Of a stretch of DNA of 64,000 bases, positions 32,345 to 49,699 are shown piece after piece (the stretch's first letter is position 1; the number at the start of each line of letters is the position of its first letter). The notes under the pieces are model-generated. The model was not told the origin of the DNA and ran no database searches. It saw only the letters and a list, made by a program, of their open reading frames with translations. The DNA lies in assembly GCA_027186245.1 (NCBI GenBank), contig CP114485.1, positions 5,394,001-5,458,000 on the forward strand, given 5' to 3'. This DNA comes from Coriaria nepalensis (taxonomy: Eukaryota > Streptophyta > Magnoliopsida > Cucurbitales > Coriariaceae). Position numbers and translations under genes: made by a program.

Positions 32345-34869
32345 TCAATAGCCACTAGCTTCTGACTTCTCAGGGACAGAGCCACTACTAACATGGTCTC
32401 CCTCATCATCATCATTTTGATAGTTATAGCACATAGCACACCCCAAATAGTACCCAAAGTTCAGAACCCCAATCACAACTAACACCCAGTACACATTATC
32501 TAATCTCCCATCATTTATATCATCTGGCAACCAGTCTGTAACCCTCCTCGTTAGATCAATCAAAGCAGTGCTTAGATAAAAGGATATCCCCACTATCAAA
32601 CCAATCATAGATGTTCCTGTGCTTTTTAGTGCCTTTGGAAATTCCTGATAGTATAATGCAACTTGTCCTGGAAAATGAAATGCTTCTCCAACTCCAACCA
32701 GAACTAGTTGTGGAAAAAGCCATAATCCTAACATGGGCACTATTGTTGAGCTGCCCGGGTGGTGGTCGGGCAGGTGGTTTTCATGGGCTATTTTGAGCCG
32801 TTTTGACTCCACTATTGCAGACACTATCATTCCTAGTAAGTTTAGAACATGTCCAATTCCTATTCTTTGGAGAGGTGTTGGAGATTTGCCCATGAATTTG
32901 ATGTAAATTGGGAATAAGAAGCGGTCGATTAGGGCTAGAGAGATGGAGGTAGAAAGGAAGACTATGACAAGGAATGAGCCGGGTGGGATTTTGAAATATG
33001 GGCCCAAATGGGTGTCCATTGTTAGGGCCTGAAGTATTGATAAACTGGCTTGGATCCCAATTGGGGTTCCTAAGAATATACTTGATGACCATAGTGGTAG
33101 GATTCCCATTAGTCTTGAAATCTTGTGCTTCTTGAAAAGTGCGTAGTTTCCATGGTTTTGCATTTGACCCGTCCCTATTTATGTCTCCTTCTGTTTTGAT
33201 CGCTGCTCTGTTGAGGAACCTACATTTTGCAAACTACTTATACTCCGAGCATGTAATTGGAAGTAACTCTTAATTACCTACATACCTGAAGATGCTCTTC
33301 TCGGCAACCACATTTCTTCTCACTCCATCCTTACCATACCAATAACAATCCTCACTTGTTGATGAGACCTTTCTTTTCCGAACAGCAGCAACTAAAACCC
33401 GAGCCAGAGCCGTAAATGGACTTCCTCGAGGCTTATCATTCCAATAAAACTTGTTCCCAGATAAGAAAACGGCTAACCCAACATAGTTAGCCACTAGAGA
33501 AATCCCAAAGCCCAAACCCCAATTCACATTGTCTTGGACATAAACAATGACTGTTGCACTCATTACTGAAGTAGAGTACAAAGTGATGAAATACCAGTTG
33601 AAAAAAAGAGTTTGGTTCTTTGGTTTTTCATATTGGTTTGCTCCCATTGTTGCAAGTGTATATCTCGTGCCTCCTATTCCAATTGATACCAAACCTAGGG
33701 ATGCATATAGTACTAGATATTGGGTTGTTGTTGGAGATATGCATAAACTTGATGTTGCATTTTCACATGGTAAAGGTCTTAAGGATTCAAGTGTTGCGGT
33801 TAGGGTTAAGAGAATTATACCCTGCAAAATCAACAATGACAAGATGATAATTTCTTAGTCAATTTAGTTTCAATATTATTTATATCAATTTCGGAGAAGT
33901 AGAAAAAAAATATTAATTTTGACAATAGAAGAAAGAAACATTAATTTTTTTATTTTTATTTTTTCAATTAACTTGTTTTTACTATCATCATAGTGAGATA
34001 TTTTTATATGTAATTTTCATTCACTTTGCTTAACCTACTTCCCACTAATTGAGATTGTGAAGACAAAACTGGTTATGATGATGGTGGGCCCCGCGGAAGG
34101 GTAAAATTTATAAAATTATATATATATATATATACTATGATTTAAATCATGTTACGTAATGAAGAAAACATGGAGTAAACCATGTTTGACTAATACTCAT
34201 CACTTCTCGGTCGGCAAATGACTCGGTTGATTTCTAGTCGCTAATAAACAGAGTATACGTGTACTCTATTATTTTCTCTCACTCATTCTTCACCTCGTAG
34301 GACTAATAATTTTCTGCCACCAAAAAAAAAAAAAAAAAAAAAAGAAACTTTACCAGCAAAGAGATGCAGGAAGAGATGGAAACAACAGGAACAGATCCCC
34401 AGAAAGAATCGGCTAAGATTGCACCAAAAACTGGGAAGAGACTTGTGCAACCATTAACAACATTCGAAACCTGAGCAGCATCAATGCTGTTGATATTGAA
34501 CTCTTTGATCAAATAAACTATCAAGTTTGATAAACAGCCTCCCGCAGCCAATGTTAGCCCTGCTAGACCTCCTGCTTCATATAATTCAAATTGCATTTTT
34601 TTTTTTATGGATCCTTTTTGTCTAGAAATGATACATAAGATCGTTATGCATACCGTACTGATGCATTTTCGATAGATCGATGAGTTTAAAATTTGAAGGT
34701 TGTGATTTCATGTTATGTATGTAACAAATATGAAAACTTAAGAAAATGAATCAGAGAGAGAGAGACCTATGATGAAAGGGAAGGTGCTCCAACCACCTCT
34801 TTTACCAGTACTGAGATCAGATGCTTTCCCTTCTGTATCAACCATGGAGGCTGCTGTGCCTTCTTCCAT
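32345..34869 (-). CDS. NPF2/NAXT-type transporter with an apparent frameshift
   Basis: NRT1/PTR (NPF) proteins are 12-helix plasma-membrane carriers; the NPF2 NAXT clade moves nitrate outward. Four exons join in phase: MEEGTAASMVDTEG...FPFIIG|GLAGLTLAAGG; ISSCISLL|GIILLTLTATLESL; KSIFR|FLNRAAIKTEGD. Family blocks include NVVNGCTSLFPVFGAILADS, GIGGTRYTLATMGANQY, LPLWSSSIFLGTPIGIQ, VGVGEAFHFPGQVALYYQEF and a 12th helix before the C-terminus (stop 32345). In exon 4 the frame AQDFKT (minus strand, near 33112) runs on as NGNP; the expected MGILPLWSS lies in the next frame. The simplest reading is a 2-base deletion after AAG-A. As assembled, the protein would lose its second half. All splice sites are good and no other break is seen, so this is either a very young pseudogene, an allele, or an assembly error. 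Confidence 0.85.
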
Positions 34870-36900
34870 TTTTGAAAGCTTCAAGTATTACAACAACTAC
34901 TACTCTGAAGATGTGTTGCTTTTTATAATATGCTTTTCTGTTCACACAATTCATTTCATTAAGTTTTTTAGATTTCACTATTGTTAAAGCATCTCTCTCA
35001 ATGTCCACTAATAGATCGCGAGATATAATGCTCTCCGTCACTTCCATAGAGTGAAAGGACAGCCATCCTTCTTGAGGACGGATTATGTCTCTCGTTCGGT
35101 CGGTAAAAAAGTACAAGACTTATAGAAGTATCGAAACAATCACAATATACACTACTTTCAATTGAAAAATAAATTCTAGTAAGGAGTTTCACTCTCTATT
35201 TTTATGGGAGTTCCTAGCAGTAAGAAAAGAGAGTCCGAAGGTCTAAGCTATTTTATCAACTTTAGCTGTGGTTCTTATGCCGACGCGTTTCCTAATTATT
35301 TTCTTGTAGTGCTTTGACCCAGAGCGATAGCTTCTAGCTAGTAAACCGCTGTAGCTTTGGCAGCTGCATATGGCTTGATAGCACCTTACTTAGTAGTACT
35401 GAGATAGATGCAAAGGTAACATCCCCACCCCCAACATGGACACAGGCCATCGTATGGGAGGCACGGGTCCTACTTTAACACAATTTCACATTAGAAACTG
35501 TAGGGGGCCGGTCATTTGTGACCTTCACATTTTAGAGTGAAGCCGGGGACCGAAAGGTCGTGAGAGATTATTGGGGATTGCGGGATTGCTGGATTGGAGG
35601 AGCAAAAGTCTTTCAATCCATTAAGACATGATGATGATCAGAATGAACACGAGGTAGGTTGAGAACAATAGATAATGTTATAAAATAATATTATTTAATA
35701 TAATAGTGAACAATGGATTTATCTCAAAAATTTGTTATATTATATATAATAATATTGTTTATATATTTATAGAACTATTTTTTTTTAATGATAACTAATA
35801 GTGATTACGTATTTGTAAATTATAATGATGTAAATTTGTGTTAAAATTCCTAAATATGAAGTAATTTTTGGAAATTATGGTCTATTTTACGTATAACCCT
35901 TTATTTATATATATATGTTTTATATTATGCTTCAGATTCATTATAATTTATCCCTTATATTAACACAAAATGGGGGAGAACTCCACTCCACAATTTATCC
36001 CTTACTTCTTGATTATTGAGTTCACTTTTTTATCTATGTCTAGCGCGGAACGCTAACTTAGAAAGCATTGTAGGTAGTTAAAGATTCTAGGGTTTATGTT
36101 ATATATAATAATATATTTTGACATTCTAATTTTGACCATTTTCTCAATTAACAAACACTGATTTTAAATATTTTATATTAGATATAGAAGTTACATGCTT
36201 TATGAGTTTATGATGAAAAACGTTAATACGGTTTATGCACGGTTCTAAATTGATCATATAAGCAGATGAAGTTATGGGCCAAGCCTATAAGGTTATCAAA
36301 GATGATGGAGAATAATTTCGATAATTCTGAAATTCAAGAATCGAACTAGCTCTTAAGGCTGAACTAAGTCCAAAAGAAAAAACCGGGTCCAATGGCCAAA
36401 CCATGCCTGATGGTCGAACCATGTCCAAAGGCTAGATCATGCTCAAAGGCCGAACCTGGTCCTTAAGCCAAATTGAGGGTCGGTATTAGAAATAATCATT
36501 TCAAAGGTCATCTTGAGTATCCGAGCTATAAATCTCTTTAGTGAAGGAAGATGATGAGGTTCATTAGTGGATTCATGATTACGATTACGGTGTTATAATA
36601 AAAATAATAAATACATCTTAATATCTTTTAGCATTTATGGTATTAAATGAGAAATTAATAAAAGATATACTAAATCAAAATATAAATATAATTCAATCAA
36701 GAGATGAAAAATACATTTAAAAGCTGATTTTTTTTTTTTACAAGCAACTGATTTCTTTACATCTTCGATATAGCCATCAACATAGAAACCAAAATAAATA
36801 AATAAACTTTATTGAAGAAACAAAAACATTATAGCCTAATGCGAGGAATTAGGAATTATATTCATATCATTATGTAAGCAAGTTTTAACATAAGAATAAG
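34870..36900. other. Gene-free region downstream-facing between NPF promoter and repeats
   Basis: Immediately upstream of the NPF gene is its promoter side. The rest is AT-rich with moderately GC-richer islands (35030-35110, 35240-35620, 36280-36480) that resemble transposon debris, but I could not assign a family. No gene recognised. Confidence 0.4.
36366..36476. repeat. Short degenerate tandem repeat, about 20-bp unit
   Basis: Four to five diverged copies of a unit like AAAGGCCGAACCATGTCC follow one another (GGCCAAACCATGCC, GGTCGAACCATGTCC, GGCTAGATCATGCTC, GGCCGAACCTGGTCC). Confidence 0.7.
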
Positions 36901-36917
36901 GAAAACTTACTATAAAA

Positions 36918-37276
36918 TTACGTTCTCTCAACAGTACATGAACAAAAAAGACTAATTTTAAAAGAGATAAACCAAAAAAATGCAAAGAATTCCAAATAGT
37001 ACTCAATTGCCTGGACACTCATTATGAATAGCAAGAACCACACCCTTGTTATCACTCCTTCAACTTCCAAGCGAAATGTTTCCAAGACATAAAGCTTGTT
37101 AAATTCCATTAAAAAGAGACTGTCAACCTCAACACTGAAACTGGAAGAACAATGCAAAGAACGGTGAAATGCATAACACACCCTGCCTAAATTGTCTCTA
37201 ATAATACTACCACAACCAGACCACCCATAAGACGCCTTATATGCACCATCCACATTCAATTTGAACCAACCATAAT
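36918..37276 (-). mobile_element. RNase H domain fragment of a non-LTR retrotransposon
   Basis: The minus strand reads YGWFKLNVDGAYKASYGWSG, then CGSIIRDNLGRVCYAFHRSL and VEVDSLFLMEFNKLY, LEVEG. This is the plant-retroelement RNase H type (first catalytic Asp in NVDGA, Glu in the next helix). It then degrades and ends without the last catalytic residues. No reverse transcriptase is attached, so this is an isolated fragment. Confidence 0.75.
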
Positions 37277-37289
37277 TAGGAGGATCTCA

Positions 37290-38165
37290 CATACAAACAT
37301 GTCGATCTTTCCCAGATTGAGTTCTTGAGTTCCCAAAAGGTCGAAGGACATCTCAGACCGATGTCTCACATAATTCGCGTCTTTTTGAAGGATCGAATGG
37401 CATATCACATGTCAGTATGAGATGCACAGATCAACATCTCACATGCCGATCTGATATTCCCAAACCGACATCTCACATATCGGTCTGAGATGCAGAGCAA
37501 TATAAATCAGATTTCATGTCAAGCTATGGTCGAAGAGTCGATGGGCATCGCATATAAATTATAGTTGAAGGGTCGATGAGTCGATGGGCATCTTAGACCG
37601 ACAACATAATTCAAGTCCCTTTGAAGGGTCAAAGGGCATCTCCCATATCGGTTTGAGATGCACAGACTGACATCTCACATATCGATCTAAGATGCAGAGC
37701 GATACAGACCGAGATCTCATGTCGATCTATGGTCGAATGGCATCTCACATAAATTATAATCGAAGGGTCGATGGATCGATGGTTCGAAGGGTTGATGGAT
37801 ATCTTAGACTGACATCTCACATAATTTGAGTTTCTTCGAATGGTCGAAGGATTAAAGGTCATCTTAGAGTTACATATGAGATGCATATTTCACTTGTCGA
37901 TCTGAGATGCAGAACGAGATCTCATGTTGGTTTGTGATCGAAGGTCAAAGGATTGAAGAGCATCTCTCATAATTTATAGTCGAAGGGTCAAAAGGTCGAC
38001 TGGTCGAAGGTCAAAAGATTGAAGGTCATCTTTCATAATTTATAGTCGAAGGGTAGAAGGATCGATGGGTCGAAGGACAAGAGAGTCGAACATGTGATCT
38101 CGGTTCAGACCGACATGTGATTTCGGTACGAGACCACAGACCGAGAACTCGGTTATCTTTCTATT
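37290..38165. repeat. Degenerate satellite-like array, about 220-240-bp higher unit
   Basis: Motifs GGTCGAAGGGTCGATGGG, GACATCTCACATATCG, GTCTGAGATGCAGAG and AGATCTCATGTCG recur in a fixed order. Anchors of the form ACATAATTxxAGTxxxTTxGAA lie near 37369, 37605 and 37828, giving spacings of about 236 and 223. The last part decays into the short GTCGAAGG subunit. No coding sense. Confidence 0.75.
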
Positions 38166-40000
38166 TTTTCTAGAGAACTCGATCTGGGAAGTATATATAT
38201 TAGATCTCAGTCTGGAAAGGAAAAAAAAATTCTCTAAAAAAGAAAATGAAGAACTCGGTCTACATTGGTTTGGGAAGAGAGAAATTAAACTCAGTAAAAG
38301 ATTTTGGTATATGAAAGAAGAAATTGAACCCGGTCTAGGAAAAGTAAAAGAGTTTTGTCTGTCATAAAATGATTTTGATGTATTGCGTAAAAGAAAAAAT
38401 TATCGACTTTCATATTAATCGTATAAATTTTTATATTAATATAAGTATTTTTAACATGATAATTATTTTAGTTATTAAATTTATAAAAATAATCAAAATT
38501 TACGTACAAAAACATATAATAATACTGAAATAAAGACCGATTCCGATTCTCCGCTTCTCTTATAAATCAGCCTCCATTAAAATGCGGGCGGGGGACCAGG
38601 GATGATGCGATGTGTCTACGTCTACCATTGGCCATTCAGTTCATTTGGGCTCAATTATATCCCACTAACAGTGGACCGTAATCCAGCACTTGCCATGAGA
38701 GCCCAAAACAAACAATCATCATAATGGTTTGACTTTATAGAAGATGGTTTATTAGGGGGGGCGGGAATGGGTAAAGTGCACTGCATACGCTCGCACAGTA
38801 AACTCTCTACTCGTTGAAAACGCGGAAGGTGTCTCCTTCGGCCAAAAAGAAAAAATCTCATTCTTACTTCTCTTGGAAGAGTAAAAGATCTTTTAATATT
38901 ATTTGTATTACAATAAAAATACATATTTTATTATTTTAATATTAATAATTTCTTTTCTAATTTAATTTAAAATATAAATAAATTTTTAATTTAAAATTTA
39001 ATTATTTTTATATTTTTATACATAATCAATTACAATAATTTTATTTTCAATCAACACAGAATTTTTTAAGAATTTAAAGATTTTAAAAATGGCAAGGAGG
39101 ATGGTTATTATGGTAAATAAGACGGTGAGTCAGTAAAAATAAAAATAATTAAAATTTATTATAAATAAAAATATTTAAAAAATTAAATATTAATATATAT
39201 AAAAAAATTAAAAATTTAAATTAAAAATCTATTTATATTTTAAATTAGATTATAAAGAAATTATTAATTCATAAGTAATAAAAGATAAGTTTTTACTATA
39301 AATGATAATATTTAGTTAATAATTCGTATATGAATGAATAATAAAATATTGTTGGAATAATTACAAGAAAGATAAAAGAATTTCTATTAAAAAAATTATT
39401 TATTACAGCGGAGCAGATGTTCTAAGAACACCTAAAATGCCCCTATGAAGAAACATTGTTAATGTTAGAGAGCTTGGAATGTGGGCATAGATGGGTGTAG
39501 TAGTGTGTCCATTCATGTTAGAGAGCTTGGAGGACTGTTATAACTTCATCGGATACCTATTGAGCTTGATAAGTCTATTGGGCCTATTTTTGCTTTGAAG
39601 TGTTTCATGAAAAGGGTACTTGAAGTTTAGTCTGCCTAGTGGGCTACTTTTGCAGTTTCAAACTCTTAAAGAGAGAATTTGAGGATACGAGGATAATGTC
39701 ATGTTTGGCAAATCTTTTTTATGCTCGGTTGAGTTTAGAGGGTCATAGAAAGCAAACCAGTTGAAAAGGGGTCGCCTTTTTGGGTTGAAGTAGCCACTAC
39801 TTTGGTCGTAGTCATTTTACACACATAAACCCAGTCCACTTGCAGCATTGTTGATCAAAATGAAAAAGTTTCATAACTTTACCAGTAACTCGTTCTTGTA
39901 TTAGAAGATCATCTCACCATGTGGTAGACATTCCATTCCCGTTGGTGCTCATTCTTCGATTTTATAATCTAAAGATAGAAAACCACAATGATTCCAAACT
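38166..40000. other. AT-rich gene-free stretch
   Basis: It has A/T-rich low-complexity DNA (38880-39400) and a few GC-richer blocks (38580-38850, 39410-39960) that I cannot assign. No gene or RNA feature recognised. Confidence 0.4.
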
Positions 40001-40017
40001 TAACTTACAAATTTGAG

Positions 40018-40200
40018 CTTTAATTTATTATTTTATCCCTCTAATTATCTATTTATCTTTAAGTACTATTAATTCACTAATAAATTGTCAATTTATAACT
40101 TGATTATAAATTTGATCTCAAAACCATTCAGTTTCCAAATTAACCCTTAAAGTAACCAATATACAATTTTTTATGAAAAAAATTTGGATTACATATCGTA
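40018..40200 (+). repeat. Direct repeat copy A (LTR-like)
   Basis: It shares a long, colinear stretch with 41470-41650: TCTAATTATCTATTTATC, CTATTAATTCACTA, then TCAATTTATAACTTGATT and CTCAAAACCATTCAGTT, with later matches through GATTTGGATT. The copies are roughly 85% alike by eye. Confidence 0.8.
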
Positions 40201-40530
40201 TCCATGTTGCCCCGACTCCAAACTCGATGTTTGTTAACTAAGCGAAGCGGGACATTCCATTCAAAGACTATACTATTATAATAAAAAGAACTTTAAAATT
40301 TGAAAAAGTAAGCGTTCATTCAAGGCATCTTCATTTGTAATCATATTAATGGACGTGAAAAAATTTTCACCAGCATTAATACCTTACTTCAGCTTTGAGA
40401 GGTAAAGGTTGCCAAGCTCGACTAATAGAATAGGGATAGACAATAATGACAAGGTTTTCAGAACAGTCAAGCTTTTGGATATCTTAAAATAAGTTTATCA
40501 ACTACTAAATGAGAGACCTGAGGAGACACC

Positions 40531-41888
40531 TGTTGAAAAAGGTAGTTCGAAATCATGCAGCAGAAACGAACAATCGGTTCTAGTATATAATAAAATTTTT
40601 CTAAAAAAATATTTTAACGATCCTTTATATATATATAAATTAATTCTACATCTATACAAAGAGATCATACATTTATCTGCGAGAATCGATCGTCGAGACT
40701 CATATCATGATCTTCCAAGTCGATCCTCAACATAATAAGATATGTGTGGGTATATAGAGATGACAATATTTTTCGTTTGTTCTTTTTCTCTCAGAAAAAA
40801 TCTTTACCAAAAAAAAAAACTTTTAAAATTAATTAGAATGAAATGTATTTATAGAACTTCATTCAGTATTTTGATTAATTTAAACTCTTTAAATTAATTA
40901 AACTGATAATTCAATCATGATAAGATGATTATCAGATGATATCTTTGATATGATTAAAACTTTTCAAATCTTATTTAAAATAAAGTTTTATCTATTTTAA
41001 ATCACATCATCAGTTTAATAATATATTTGATAAGATCAAATCTTGTGAAATCTTATAAAATAAAATCTTATTTATTTTAAACTATATCATCTTTTTTATC
41101 ATACATTTGATTTAGTCAAACCTATTTAAATATTATTTAAAATAAAATCTCATCTATTGTAAATCAAAAACATATATTATTTGAATTTTAAATTAGTTTC
41201 TCAAACTAATCTAAATTTGACTTATCTAGTCTTAATGTCTTATAGAGGCAATTTGGGGACCATGAACTTTTAATTTCAAGCTCCAATAAATTATATTATT
41301 AATCAAACTATTTGATCAAATAAATCTTAATTTATTAATCTCAATATTATTCTCTAAAATATGAGATTGCACTCTTGTAATTGTAGAACATATTTACTCT
41401 AGTAGTCTATTGATATAATCATTTCATACATTTAATCCTTCAAAAATTGATTCATAATTATAACTACTCAAATTTACCGTTTTACTCTTCTAATTATCTA
41501 TTTATCCTTAAGTGCTATTAATTCACTAGTGAATGGTCAATTTATAACTTGATTATAAATTTGAGCTCAAAACCATTCAGTTCCAAAATTAACCTTTAAT
41601 TGAACCAATTACAATTTTCTATGAAGAAGATTTGGATTCCATTATGCACATCCATTAAGATATTTATTTATATCAGTGATTCAGATCTAGATTACATGCA
41701 TTAATAATGCTAGTGGACCGTACTAGCAGCCACTATATTAAAGATTTCATACTTTAATATGTTACATACAATTTAATTCATTATTTATAATCTTAGTGCT
41801 CTCGTTCTAATACAAGATCATAGTCACATTAATGAATTTGAATTTTTATTTATTTATTCATATTATTCGATAATAATACATTCACAAC
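40531..41888 (+). mobile_element. Possible solo LTR or retroelement remnant
   Basis: A block of distinct, non-coding, AT-rich sequence that carries direct repeat copy B (41470-41650). It can be bounded by TGTTGAAA at 40531 and a CA near 41888, as LTRs begin and end. No target-site duplication, primer-binding site or polyprotein was found, so both limits and the class are tentative. Confidence 0.35.
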
Positions 41889-42739
41889 AATTATATTGAG
41901 ATCAACAAGTTTGAAAGATCATATTTTTTTTTTTTTTTTTTTGCCGTTTTCGTGTTTCCATTTGTATGTAGATGAAGAATAATAAGAAAGTTGATAAAGA
42001 ATAAGAAGACTGAGGAAGAAGATAATGATTAAAGAATTTTTGGGTTTAAATTTTTCATTCTCATATTATACTTTGCTTGTTGAAGAATTGATGAATATAA
42101 TATTAGGAGTAAGAAGAAGATCAAATATATAATTTCATTATTTTATTTATTTTCGTAATAAATAAATAATGACATCTAACAAAATTTTTGAAAAATTAAA
42201 CAATTCTCAAAATATTGCTCATAACTTATCTATCCGGTAAATCTCCCCAAGCTCTAACCCAAATCGAATGCGGCGATAATATATATTTATTTATATGTAA
42301 ATGGACACAAACCAAGAAAGTGTCATGAATCACACTCATAGTTTATACAATTAAATAATAAAAAAAGAAAAAAGATACAAACAGAATAAACCAAATACAA
42401 TTAGGATACAGGTAGAAGTTGCAATAAAAGGAATCGAGGACCATATATCTAAAGATACAAGCTGAAAATTATTCATGTACAATAGGCTGAGCTATTGCCG
42501 TCTCAACTTATGTCGAAACTCTGAAAGTATCCCTTGCATCTGCTGCATAAGGGGTCGACCAGCCTACAGTCACATATGCTTCATGCAGCTGATCCAGGAA
42601 CTACTATTCTCGACTTACGAGGTTTGAATCAGTGCAGATCTTCTAAGAGTAGAATCTACCTATCCAGAAATCGACCCCGTGTATTTAGCTGGGTTACATT
42701 ATACATAAACTCAACATGAGAGTTGAGTCTAATCAAATA
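41889..42739. other. Spacer and 3'UTR of MPK3
   Basis: AT-rich to about 42300. The segment 42400-42739 is less AT-rich and directly follows the MPK3 stop on the minus strand, so it is probably its 3'UTR. A T-run lies at 41924-41942. Confidence 0.5.
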
Positions 42740-44765
<2,026 letters not shown>

Positions 44766-47222
44766 TTCCAAGCTCTGTTTCTGCTGCTTCCCAATCTCTC
44801 TCTCTCTCACTCTCTCTCTAGACTATTTCTCTAGTGTAAATTGCTAGTAACAATTTTATCTCTCTAGAACTTGGTTGAATATGAAAACCGAGACCGAGAC
44901 GATGAGCTGTAAGAGATATTTCCTTTGCCATTTTTATAACGCAGTAAATGGGAAATGAGAAGGAAATGGACGGGAAGCGCGCGAGAAAGAGGAAGTTATG
45001 ACTTCAGGGGAGAAGAATCTGACGGCTGAGACTAAAGCCGCCTGCGATCAACGGTTAATTTCCATTGCCTTCAAACAAGGGCATATTACTCTTGGACTTT
45101 TTTCCTTTCAATTTTGAAAAAATTGATATTAAGAAAAGAGGTAAAAGTATCACATGTGGGCGCGCGTAGTTTCAACAAATCGTACGTTGAATATCAGCCG
45201 TGAGATATATGATTTATTGGAAAAGGACGACGATAAACAGCTTGTGGAAAAAGTCAATAAGATTCTTGCTCAGAAAAGAAAAGAGAGGATTGTTTGTTGT
45301 AATAAAAAAAATGAACCATTAAGATAAGATAGCATAAGAGGAAAAAGTCACAGAGGAGCTCAATTATTCTTAGATGCAATTATTTATTTATTTTTAATCA
45401 CACAGATCCTAATCCCCTAATCGTATAATCAATAAAATAATTATTATTTTGTATTAAAAAATAATAATAATAATAATAATTTGTAATATTATTATTATTT
45501 ATTTATTTTGTATTAAATAATAAAAAAGAGAAGGCAAATTTATTTACTAACTTAGGATCTCTATACGAATAATCCGTACAATCTCACGTGGACGTGCCAA
45601 ATTGGTTTATATTTAATTTATAGCCACCAGGAAATTATATGTATTAAATCTGGAAGTGACCAATACGTAAAATTATATTATATGCTTTTTGGGCCAAGCT
45701 CGAGTCACGTGAATATTTTTTAATTAAGGTTAAGTCAGTTATGTCTTTGATTAAAGTGTATGGTGTTTGTCATGCTTTAAGGTTAAATACATAAACCGCC
45801 ACTTATACAATATCATGTATACGAAAGATTATTGATTAAAAATGAGTTATTTTTTAATTAATAATTAATATATCATATATTTAACTCTCGAATATGAAAC
45901 GAATAGAATAGTTGAGATCTCATTAAAAAAAAAAAAAACATAATAAATAGTAGGTCTTGTTTATGAACTCCCAAACCAGAGCGAGAAAATTGAATTTCAA
46001 CGATGACACAGGATGCTTTGTTTCGTGCATCCGTGTTCCTTGAATTTTTGTAAAGTCAAATGGCAGAAAGTTGAGCAACTAAGTTGTTTTTCGCCACGTT
46101 GTATATAAATAGAATGTTGACCGGTGAAACTAAGTCTCTTTTGAGCCAAAAGTGGGGAAACGAGTCTTCCAAGAGGACAAATACAAAAAATTGTCCACCT
46201 ACAAAATATGCGAGATTTATTTGACTCGTACTATTTGCAAAATTATAGTGCAAAACAGAGAGATCACGTGTGAGGTGGACACCTTATTATTATTATTATT
46301 ATTATTATTTTTTGGATTAATTTATTTTTTAATTTATATATTGTTCGATTAATTTAAGTTCATCTTTATGTATTTTTTAACTATTTTTTTAATTATTATA
46401 TAATTTAAATAGGATTTTTTTGATCATATGACATTTTTTAAACATATTGTATTAGCATATTAATTATTAAAAATGAAAGTACAAACCCAATTCACAATAT
46501 TTCAAAACAGAAGGAGATCGAAATAAAGGAATAAATAAATGAGTATTTAAAATTAGGATTAAACAAATTGATCCCAACTTGATAAATGGTTAATTTTCTC
46601 TTTTAAAAAAGGTATCTTGCAGTGCAATGTGATAATATGATTTAATAACTTATAATATTTATAAATAATTTTATTTTAATTACTTTAGTATTTTATTTTA
46701 ATTATTCTTTTTATAAGAATTAAAATATATAAATAATTAAAAATATTTATATATATATATATAATAAGACCATGAAATATGATAAAAAATATAATAATAA
46801 CCCCCCCGCTACACCGAAATTTACCAGTACAGTTCCCAAAAATAAAAATAATTCGGACCCCTAGCTTAAGCTATCATATTATTAATCTAACGGGTTCCAA
46901 ACAGCGTTGCATTCTATTCAAAAGATTCCATTGATGGTATTTCCAACAATAACAAAACAACTTGGGCCCCACCTCCAACCCAAGCCCAGACTAAGATGAA
47001 CCAAACTGGGATTAAACATACTAGTCTTATCTCAGAACAAAAGATAAACACAGCACGCACAAAGAAAGAAAGCATTCACCCCTCCCTCCTCAGCCCCATC
47101 GTTTTAAGCATCGGCAAATCTACAATTCGATGGTGGAAAAATACAGTAAGAAAAACCATATTTTGGAGTTTCGAATAGAAGTTCTAAAGCAAGTAAAAGA
47201 CGAAAAAAAGGTACTATAAGCT
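44766..47222. other. Intergenic region, MPK3 promoter and APX 3'UTR
   Basis: The MPK3 5'UTR has CT-repeats (44796-44820). The remainder is AT-rich, with (TAA)n at 45460-45480, (TTA)n at 46284-46310 and a C-run at 46801. No gene recognised. The right 200 bases are probably APX 3'UTR. Confidence 0.5.
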
Positions 47223-49493
<2,271 letters not shown>

Positions 49494-49495
49494 AG

Positions 49496-49674
49496 CTACG
49501 AGCACCCAAAAAAGTAAACAAACACATTCAGAATCAACATTTCTATAACAAAACAAAGATGAGTATTGAAAATATGACGCTCAAACCAGGATCTCAATCA
49601 GATATGAAAGAGAGTTGAAGATTCAGATCAAATCGAAATGAAAACAGATCTGAGGACTTGTGGTTAGCACAAAC
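49496..49674 (-). other. APX1: 5'UTR intron of the ascorbate peroxidase gene
   Basis: Donor CAG|GTTTGTGC at 49675/49674 and acceptor GTGCTCGTAG just two bases before the ATG. The upstream leader has a CT-rich tract around 49700. Leader introns are known in plant APX1 genes; the position here is inferred from sequence. Confidence 0.65.
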
Positions 49675-49699
49675 CTGTAAGTAGAGTGAATGTTGAAGA

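Noticed and set aside
37629..37886. Minus-strand 85-codon open frame with repeated ICEMSV-type words
   Set aside because: It is a translation of the satellite-like array and repeats with it; not a gene.
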